Positions 7,014 to 12,469 of a stretch of DNA of 12,469 nucleotides are shown here, one piece after another (position 1 is the first letter of the stretch; every line of letters starts with the position of its first letter). Position numbers and translations under genes: made by a program. Source of the DNA: JANQRV01 sp964533785 (lineage in GTDB: Bacteria; Bacteroidota; Bacteroidia; Chitinophagales; Saprospiraceae). Location of the stretch: contig CAZHNG010000205.1 of the NCBI GenBank assembly GCA_964533785.1, positions 1-12,469 of the forward strand. The letters are read 5' to 3'. The notes below the pieces were generated by a model that searched no databases, was not told the origin of the DNA, and saw nothing but the letters and a program-made list of their open reading frames with translations.

Positions 7014-8585
7014 ATGAAATATTTTACGCTATTAATTTTTACGCTATTATCAGGAAATATTTTTGCTCAATATTTTGAAGAATCTCCCAAAAGGGAATTT
7101 AGAGGTGTTTGGGTGGCAACCGTTGCCAATATTGATTATCCGAAAAGGCCGACCCCGAATAGGATCGCCCATCAGGAACAATGGAAAAACCTTTTGGATA
7201 AAATGAAATCTGTGGGCATCAATACCGTGATCGCCCAGATCCGTCCGGCGGGCGATGCTTTTTATCCTTCCGATTTAGCTCCCTGGTCGGCTTTCTTAAC
7301 GGGCAAACAAGGTAAAGCTCCCCAGCCTAAATATGACCCCTTAAAGTTTATGGTAGCAGAAGCTCACAAACGGAGCATGGAATTTCACGCCTGGTTCAAC
7401 CCTTACCGTGCTACTACGAATCTGGATACCCTGAATCTTTCTCCGGATCATGCTTTCTACAAGCGACGCCAATGGATGGTGAAATACGGTAACCGATATT
7501 ATTTTAATCCTGCTTCAGAAGATGTAAAGCAATACCTTATCCAAGTAGTTGCGGAAGTGGTCACTAAATATGATATTGACGCCGTCCATTTTGACGATTA
7601 CTTTTATCCTTATCCCGTTATGGGGGAAGTTTTTCCCGATTCAACCGACTTCCTGGAAAACCGGGGCCGGTTTTCCAGTATTGAAAATTGGAGACGCAAT
7701 AACGTAGACGACTTTGTCCAAAAAGTTTCTTCTTCTATTAAATCTATAAAACCTCATGTTAAATTGGGAATAAGCCCGTTCGGCGTTTGGAGTAATCAAA
7801 GCGATAAAAACCGGATGGGGTCCAATACTCGTGCCAGTATTACCTCCTACGATAATTTGTACGCCGATATACTCAAATGGCTGCGGATGGGCTGGATCGA
7901 CTACGTAATTCCCCAACTCTATTGGAACATCGGGTTTGAACCGGCTGATCATGAAACACTACTCAACTGGTGGGCAGCTAACTCTTCAGGAAAACACCTT
8001 TACATCGGGCATGGCGTTTACAAAGTAGGCGACAATCCCCAAATTGCCTGGGATGAACCATCGGAGATCCCGAATCAGATCAAGCTTAATCGTCGAAACA
8101 TCAATGCCCTGGGTGGGGCCTATTTCAGCGCCTTTTCTTTAATCCGAAATCGCTTGGGAGTGAGAGACTCCATTCGCCATTACTACCGGAAACCGGCTTT
8201 AATTCCCGAAATGGAAGAAATGACCGGTCGTGTTCCAGCTCCGCCCAGGCTGAAAAAAATCAGGAAGAAAAAAGGTAATCCTAAATTGGTTTGGAAAGCA
8301 GGTAAAAAAGATATCCAGAGTAAAAATTTACCCTTTTATTACGTCGTCTACCGGTTTAAGGATGATAAAGCCGGCTCTATTGACGGGGAATATGAGAATC
8401 CTATTTTGACCATTACTGCTTTTGGTAACAAAAAGCGAAAAGTGAAATTCGTAGACCATTCGGCTGATCCGGAAGAGTTTTACACTTATGTCGTAACAGC
8501 GCTGAATCGTCAACACAATGAAAGTCAAGCGAGTGAATCCAGGGTGATCTATAAGTCTGAATCGGGTTTGAGCCGAGTTAAGTAG
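7014..8585 (+). CDS. Exported GHL10 (DUF187) glycosidase-like protein
   Basis: A 523-aa secreted protein with a clear signal peptide (residues 1-18, cleavage after NIFA). The catalytic-type TIM barrel begins at REFRGVWVATV (27-37) and continues through INTVIAQIRPAGDAFYPS (69-86), FHAWFNPYR (124-132), the acidic VHFDDYFYPYP (191-201), LGISPFGVW (251-259) and WIDYVIPQLYW (294-304). These are hallmarks of the GHL10/DUF187 (COG1649) family, relatives of glycoside hydrolases. D194/D195 are candidate active-site acids. Residues about 405-515 form a beta-rich C-terminal region of fibronectin-III type (FYYVVYRF ... EEFYTYVVTALN). Length is normal for Bacteroidota members. The substrate is unknown; peptidoglycan or exopolysaccharide is plausible for the family. 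The start ATG at 7014 opens directly into the signal peptide; the ATG at 6991 is out of frame. Confidence 0.88.
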   Translation: MKYFTLLIFTLLSGNIFAQYFEESPKREFRGVWVATVANIDYPKRPTPNRIAHQEQWKNLLDKMKSVGINTVIAQIRPAGDAFYPSDLAPWSAFLTGKQGKAPQPKYDPLKFMVAEAHKRSMEFHAWFNPYRATTNLDTLNLSPDHAFYKRRQWMVKYGNRYYFNPASEDVKQYLIQVVAEVVTKYDIDAVHFDDYFYPYPVMGEVFPDSTDFLENRGRFSSIENWRRNNVDDFVQKVSSSIKSIKPHVKLGISPFGVWSNQSDKNRMGSNTRASITSYDNLYADILKWLRMGWIDYVIPQLYWNIGFEPADHETLLNWWAANSSGKHLYIGHGVYKVGDNPQIAWDEPSEIPNQIKLNRRNINALGGAYFSAFSLIRNRLGVRDSIRHYYRKPALIPEMEEMTGRVPAPPRLKKIRKKKGNPKLVWKAGKKDIQSKNLPFYYVVYRFKDDKAGSIDGEYENPILTITAFGNKKRKVKFVDHSADPEEFYTYVVTALNRQHNESQASESRVIYKSESGLSRVK

Positions 8586-8605
8586 GGGCTCTTTAAGGAG
8601 ACCCT
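8584..8605. terminator. Weak hairpin in the convergent gap
   Basis: AGGG-G-CTC (8584-8591) can pair with GAG-A-CCCT (8598-8605), with one G/A mismatch, around a 6-nt loop. It overlaps the stop codon of the glycosidase-like gene and lies between convergent genes. A bidirectional terminator is possible, but neither side has a T-tract. The rest of the 82-nt gap shows nothing else. Confidence 0.3.
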
Positions 8606-8667
8606 AAATAGATTTAACCGCCTTATCCTTTAGTGAAAGTGAAAATTAAGAACAAAACTACAAGACA

Positions 8668-11310
8668 TCAAAATTTTTTAGTGGTTACAACCTGAATTTG
8701 AAATGGACGTAATTTGACTGAGGAATAATCAGAAAAATAAGAGTTTTGTTCAAAAAAATTAAATGATGAAGCGTTAGTTAAATTGAGAAGCTGTAATGAC
8801 ATTTCTATACGCTTATTCTTGATTTCGCGTTTCATTTCTAACCTTAGTAAGTGATTCCATTGATTTACATCCTGAGTGATTATGAGGTAAGGTTCATAGC
8901 TTATCCTAACAGCCCCTAAAGTTTTGTTTTTTAAGAAATAAACAATCTTCATGGTAAGTTGATCGGAGCTAATGGGGAACAAATTACTAGATTGTTTAAG
9001 TATAGATGAACTCAAACTAACAACACTATTTTTAAAAACATGAGATAACTTTATCTTGGAAAATAAGGAGGTATAATTGACTCTTGATGATTCCTGGTTA
9101 ATCTGTAAAGGTCTGTTATTATAGGAAAAATCAATAGCTGTACTAAAGTCCATTCTGTTCGTTAATTGTCCGGATAATACACCATCAATCATAGCTCGGT
9201 GTCTAATATTTTCCTTAAAACCTAAGTTGCTTGTAGTACCTTGATTAAAAAAGCTTTCATTTTCAATTAAATCATATTTACTTCTATGATACCTGGCACC
9301 TAACCTGTAGTAGATTCCCTTTAATACGTTATTTCTATCAATGTAAAATGAAAGGCTATGTCTTTTGTATCTGTTAATTTGTTGGCTCAGTCTCGATAAA
9401 CTACGGTTAGCTCTCAAAATATACCCTTCATAAAAATAATTATCAAAGTCATCGTAATTATGGCTGTAAGTATAGTTTATATTTAACCCATACTCTTTAT
9501 TTGTTAGTCGTTGATATTCTAATTCAACATCAAAGAGGAGAAAATTATCCTTCCTTCTTTTCATTCCAATTTCATCATTTAAATCGAAATGATACCATTG
9601 GACAGGAATACTAAGGTTCCACGAAGCATTTTTAGACTCAATTCTATGTGATTGATTTAGATAGGGGCCCCATTCTTTCAAAGTATAGTCATTACCGAAA
9701 ATATTGGCCGTTGTTGATAAGGGTTCTGACGGATTAGATTTTAGAAGATTGGACCGGAGGCCTTGCGATGAGTATTGAACGCCTGTGGTGATATTTCGGG
9801 TATAAACTCCTTTCTTAGAGAAAAAACTGGAGTAGGTATTGGCGTCCAATTCTTGAATATCTAATACTTGCAAAAGGTCTTCATGAATCCTGAGAAGGGC
9901 TTCGGGCACAATCAAATCAGTATTCTCCACTTCTAAACTATCGCTATTCATGTTGAAGTTTATATCAGTATATATAGTTTGAGCCTTATTACCTTTTCTA
10001 AATGTGAATTCCAGGTTACTATAAGCTGATATAGACCTGTTTAACAGTTGTTCTGGGCTAGGCTGTTGGTTGAATAGATGAGCTCCATTAACATTCAACC
10101 ATTCTGCATGAACTTTATTGTTAGCCCTGATAAATAGGAAATCACTATTTAGTTCAAAGATGAAAGTGTTCTCAAGGTTTGATGGATGCGCCGTAGTTTG
10201 AAAATCGGTAATCTGCCTAATACTATCTTCAGAAAACCTAAAAGTCAATATTTCATTTCCAACTGTTTTAAGGCGATCTTTTGTATATCTAAAATGCCAT
10301 TTTATTTGACTAGTTGAAGAGATTTTTCTAAGAATATCAAACCCCGCTATTCGTTCATTATTATTGATATATACATCTTGATCAAGGGAAAGTGGAGGAA
10401 ATACCCGGTTAACTGAAACCAATCGTTTGCTTATCCTAGCATGCGACTCGTAGAGGTTTTCGTATTGATTTTTTTGGTTGCGTCCAAGGTCGTTAGAAGA
10501 AACATGGGTATGAAATTGAAATTTCTTCTTAAAGCCAAAAATGTCAGTTCCAATTAGATGATTCAATGGTGCTACCGCTAGTCCTGCCTCTACTGAACCA
10601 GTGATAGCAATATTCGACTTTAGTTTTAAATTGATAGCTGCTTCATTGGGCCTTACCAAATCCTTTAAAACTTTTTTTGACTGGTGATGCTCAATAATTT
10701 CAATATCTAGTACCGTATTCTTATTTAAATTTCTAGTCGCAATCTTATATTTACCTTCAAGTAGATCGAGACCTTCTATGTAAAATCTGGAAATAGCTTG
10801 TCCTCGGTAGAAAATCCTACCATTATCTTCTATTGCTATACCTGGTAATCTTCTCAGAACGTCCTCGATGTTTTCGTCAGCATCCCTAGCATAACGTTGC
10901 ATATCGAAAACAAGCGTATCTCCTTTTCTTATTATAGGCTCCGTTTTAACAATAACTTCAGGCAGCACTTCATTTCTTGGGCTGAGCACAAGGCTTTTTA
11001 TTTTATTATTTGTAGTGATCAATACCTCTTTAGTGTTAAACGAAATATGGGAGACTACCAAAAAGATTGTATCTAAATCTGTGTTAAGCTTTAATTCAAA
11101 TTCACCTGAGCCATCTGAGAAGGTAAATGCTAAAATATTTCTAGTTCCGGGCTGCTCTGCAGTGATATTTGCTTCACTAATAAATTTACCTTGATCATCC
11201 ACCACCTTGCCACTGACAATAGTTTGTCCCAACAATGAAAAATTGCCAATTGTTAAGGCTAATAAATAAAGGAAAGAATACTTTACTAGAATATTACACT
11301 TATGAATCAC
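8668..11310 (-). CDS. TonB-receptor-like outer membrane beta-barrel protein
   Basis: An 880-aa outer membrane protein. A signal peptide (1 to about 29, ending SLLGQ) is followed by a carboxypeptidase-regulatory-like beta-sandwich (about 31-112, opening VSGKVVDDQGKFISEANIT). A plug-like domain follows, with RRLPGIAIEDNGRIFYRGQ (153-171) and RFYIEGLDLLEGKY (175-188). The remainder alternates polar and hydrophobic residues as in a beta-barrel. The last residue is phenylalanine, matching the aromatic C-terminal signal for BAM-assisted insertion. I see no clear TonB box, so active transport is unproven. The start is GTG at 11310, one codon (TTA) after the TAG of the upstream GLPGLI gene and in the same frame. 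Coupled translation is likely. Composition is AT-rich (sampled lines about 30-35% GC) compared with about 45-52% in sampled lines to the left. The transported or bound substrate is unknown. Confidence 0.85.
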   Translation of the reverse strand: MIHKCNILVKYSFLYLLALTIGNFSLLGQTIVSGKVVDDQGKFISEANITAEQPGTRNILAFTFSDGSGEFELKLNTDLDTIFLVVSHISFNTKEVLITTNNKIKSLVLSPRNEVLPEVIVKTEPIIRKGDTLVFDMQRYARDADENIEDVLRRLPGIAIEDNGRIFYRGQAISRFYIEGLDLLEGKYKIATRNLNKNTVLDIEIIEHHQSKKVLKDLVRPNEAAINLKLKSNIAITGSVEAGLAVAPLNHLIGTDIFGFKKKFQFHTHVSSNDLGRNQKNQYENLYESHARISKRLVSVNRVFPPLSLDQDVYINNNERIAGFDILRKISSTSQIKWHFRYTKDRLKTVGNEILTFRFSEDSIRQITDFQTTAHPSNLENTFIFELNSDFLFIRANNKVHAEWLNVNGAHLFNQQPSPEQLLNRSISAYSNLEFTFRKGNKAQTIYTDINFNMNSDSLEVENTDLIVPEALLRIHEDLLQVLDIQELDANTYSSFFSKKGVYTRNITTGVQYSSQGLRSNLLKSNPSEPLSTTANIFGNDYTLKEWGPYLNQSHRIESKNASWNLSIPVQWYHFDLNDEIGMKRRKDNFLLFDVELEYQRLTNKEYGLNINYTYSHNYDDFDNYFYEGYILRANRSLSRLSQQINRYKRHSLSFYIDRNNVLKGIYYRLGARYHRSKYDLIENESFFNQGTTSNLGFKENIRHRAMIDGVLSGQLTNRMDFSTAIDFSYNNRPLQINQESSRVNYTSLFSKIKLSHVFKNSVVSLSSSILKQSSNLFPISSDQLTMKIVYFLKNKTLGAVRISYEPYLIITQDVNQWNHLLRLEMKREIKNKRIEMSLQLLNLTNASSFNFFEQNSYFSDYSSVKLRPFQIQVVTTKKF

Positions 11311-11313
11311 TAA

Positions 11314-12165
11314 CTACATTTGTTCAAGTAATAAATCGAATCGCCCTTTTCGTTTTTCGATTAGATTGAGTTTTACTTCTTCAACATCTCCCATTACTCC
11401 GGGCAATACATCCGGGTTAGTCAACTCCTTGTACATTATTCTTATATATTCCCGTCTAGATAGTTCTACATAGCTTCTATGGAATAATTCTGATTCCGGC
11501 TCCCAGAATCTCGCCGATTTATCAAGATCCATATTTGTTAATTCAAATTTATACCATCCTCGACTATCGCTGATTTGGATGATCAGTCCCGGAAGTCCGC
11601 TAAAGACATATGGACCATCACTAATTGGAATATCAGGGGCAAACCAAGCAATATAAGTCCTTCCACCATACTGCGTAACCGCCTTCCGACACTCAATAGC
11701 CTTAATCGCCTTCTTTTCGTTAGTAATTGTCCAATCTAACTGAATGTACTCCTTCATAAAATGTTTGGGATAAGTATCGAATATGATGTTTGTGCATATT
11801 TTTGATTGATGATTTCGAATAATGTAGTAGTTAGATTTTTTAATCCGATGATTTGATCTTACATGCTCTTTATAAAGTTTTACATATCGCTGTACATTTT
11901 CATTTGTTACTTGACCGGTTACAGAAGGATCCGGATGTTTAGCATGAAAGTTTACATTAATAGAGTCATTATAGTATTGAGCATAAGACAGGAAGCGAGA
12001 ATCATCTTCTGCTCTGTACAGTACATATTTTTCAGGAACAGACATGGAATGTTCTACAGTATCAACTATATATTCAAAATCATAATGTATAAAGTATTCG
12101 CAGTTCTGTGTTTGAATGCTTCCAAAAATACAGCTATAGAGAATTGTTAATAGTATATATCTCAT
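11314..12165 (-). CDS. GLPGLI family secreted protein
   Basis: A 283-aa protein with a signal peptide (MRYILLTILYSCIFG...) and the family-defining motif GLPGLI at residues 190-195, inside GPYVFSGLPGLIIQISD. Other family features are the preceding WTITNEKKAI, the CRKA cysteine segment and YIAWFAPDIPI. The family (TIGR01200) is confined mainly to Bacteroidota, exported, and of unknown function. It often lies beside TonB-receptor-like genes, exactly as here. The ATG at 12165 is preferred because it opens straight into the signal peptide. An upstream TTG (12201) would add 12 basic residues. The stop TAG at 11314-11316 is followed after one codon by the GTG of the barrel gene. The pair probably acts together at the outer membrane. 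Confidence 0.88.
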   Translation of the reverse strand: MRYILLTILYSCIFGSIQTQNCEYFIHYDFEYIVDTVEHSMSVPEKYVLYRAEDDSRFLSYAQYYNDSINVNFHAKHPDPSVTGQVTNENVQRYVKLYKEHVRSNHRIKKSNYYIIRNHQSKICTNIIFDTYPKHFMKEYIQLDWTITNEKKAIKAIECRKAVTQYGGRTYIAWFAPDIPISDGPYVFSGLPGLIIQISDSRGWYKFELTNMDLDKSARFWEPESELFHRSYVELSRREYIRIMYKELTNPDVLPGVMGDVEEVKLNLIEKRKGRFDLLLEQM

Positions 12166-12356
12166 GCTTTTTGATTTTAGATTAAGAGGCTTGCCTTTCA
12201 AATTAAATTTTCTGAATAAAACCTTAAAGCTTTTTAAGATTTAAGCGAAAGGTGCTATTCATAATTTTTATAATTGCACTTTATTACTTTCTTAAATACA
12301 AGTGGAATAATATATATTAACAAATAATACTTTAGTATGTTCGTAATATTGATGTG

Positions 12357-12406
12357 GAATTAAAATGTCGCATAATTTTTATGAAAATTATGCGACATTT
12401 TAATTC
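12357..12406. repeat. Perfect 23-bp-arm palindrome with 4-nt loop
   Basis: The arm at 12357-12379 (GAATTAAAATGTCGC and onward) is perfectly complementary to 12384-12406, leaving loop TATG. An AAAA tract and a TTTT tract lie inside the outer arms, flanking the GC-containing core TGTCGCATAA/TTATGCGACA. The core could act as a bidirectional terminator with short T-tracts, or the whole may be a mobile-repeat palindrome or a DNA-binding site. No flanking gene explains it. Confidence 0.75.
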
Positions 12407-12469
12407 AGATAGTAGGGGTGCAGCCCAAATCTGATGTAAAGTAACGACGAGGAAAGAAAGGCGGTTACT
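12405..12469 (+). ncRNA. Candidate structured RNA or element end, cut by the window edge
   Basis: Immediately beside the palindrome the composition rises to about 50% GC. TCAGAT (12405-12410) pairs with ATCTGA (12429-12434), enclosing GGG/CCC (12416-12418 with 12424-12426). AGTAAC (12440-12445) pairs with GTTACT (12464-12469), enclosing a purine-rich GAGGAAAGAAAG loop. The chain of stems suggests a folded RNA or the end of an element (for example a group II intron or retron-like region), but no diagnostic motif such as GTGCG was found. This remains speculative. Confidence 0.2.

Larger units (their letters stand above)
12166..12469. other. Intergenic region upstream of the GLPGLI gene, running to the window edge
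   Basis: This AT-rich stretch holds an imperfect palindrome CTTAAA/TTTAAG (12223-12238), a long near-perfect palindrome (12357-12406) and a GC-richer stretch with folding potential (12405-12469). The 12-mer CATAATTTTTAT at 12260-12271 recurs within the long palindrome at 12371-12382. A TTAATTTG sequence on the minus strand (about 12199-12206) is one base off the -7 promoter consensus. No convincing gene is visible. Confidence 0.55.

Noticed and set aside
12166..12201. N-terminal extension of the GLPGLI protein from a TTG codon
   Set aside because: The ATG at 12165 leads directly into a standard signal peptide, whereas the TTG start adds a basic 12-residue leader with no support.
12365..12392. 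A dif/XerCD-like recombination site inside the palindrome (CGCATAA ... TTATG)
   Set aside because: The half-sites resemble Xer arms, but the spacing is 3 or 12 bases instead of 6, and the perfect symmetry is unlike dif sites.
12341..12469. Minus-strand open frame running through the palindrome from the right edge
   Set aside because: It stays open for 42 codons before a stop, but a second frame is also open over part of the stretch, and the translation of the palindrome has no protein-like character. Most likely chance.
1..12469. CRISPR arrays, tRNA/rRNA genes, insertion sequence transposases
   Set aside because: No regularly spaced direct repeats, no tRNA-like cloverleaf or rRNA sequence, and no transposase-like ORF were seen.

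Overview
The window looks like chromosomal DNA from a Bacteroidota bacterium, probably a Saprospiria/Lewinella-like or related marine or sludge lineage. The evidence is a GLPGLI-family protein beside a TonB-receptor-like outer membrane protein, a signal peptidase I with an extra N-terminal membrane domain, a GHL10/DUF187 glycosidase-like exported protein, few Shine-Dalgarno sequences, and TAnnTTTG-type promoter boxes. No rRNA, tRNA, CRISPR array or transposase gene was found. The species assignment is inference.

Left block (1-4992, all minus strand): lepB (signal peptidase I) comes first, followed 11 nt later by a DUF5691 protein that starts at TTG, and 214 nt later by a MoxR/YehL-type AAA+ ATPase. 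DUF5691 and a YehL-like MoxR ATPase usually belong to a larger uncharacterised cluster with DUF5682, a VWA protein and a SWIM-finger protein. Any such partners would lie left of position 1. The 381 nt after the ATPase gene hold an imperfect long inverted repeat, a possible 46-codon small ORF and short TCTAGCG-type repeats.

Centre (4993-8585): a 505-nt divergent intergenic region separates lepB from two plus-strand genes. It carries a promoter-like box for lepB and, unexpectedly, two intrinsic-terminator-like hairpins pointing in opposite directions. The plus-strand genes encode a 480-aa helical protein of unknown function and a secreted GHL10-type glycosidase-like protein with a C-terminal fibronectin-III-like region. 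An 82-nt convergent gap follows.

Right block (8668-12165, minus strand, visibly more AT-rich): a GLPGLI-family secreted protein and an 880-aa TonB-receptor-like outer membrane beta-barrel form a tight two-gene unit. The second gene starts at GTG in the same reading frame, one codon after the amber stop of the first. Upstream of this pair lie a nearly perfect 23-bp-arm palindrome (12357-12406) and a GC-richer stretch with potential to fold, running off the right edge. The function of that stretch cannot be decided from this window.

Strongest leads for something undescribed: the lepB-DUF5691-MoxR arrangement, the GLPGLI/outer-membrane-barrel pair, the unexplained terminators between lepB and the 480-aa gene, and the palindrome with the structured stretch at the right edge. 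None is proven to be a new system from this sequence alone.
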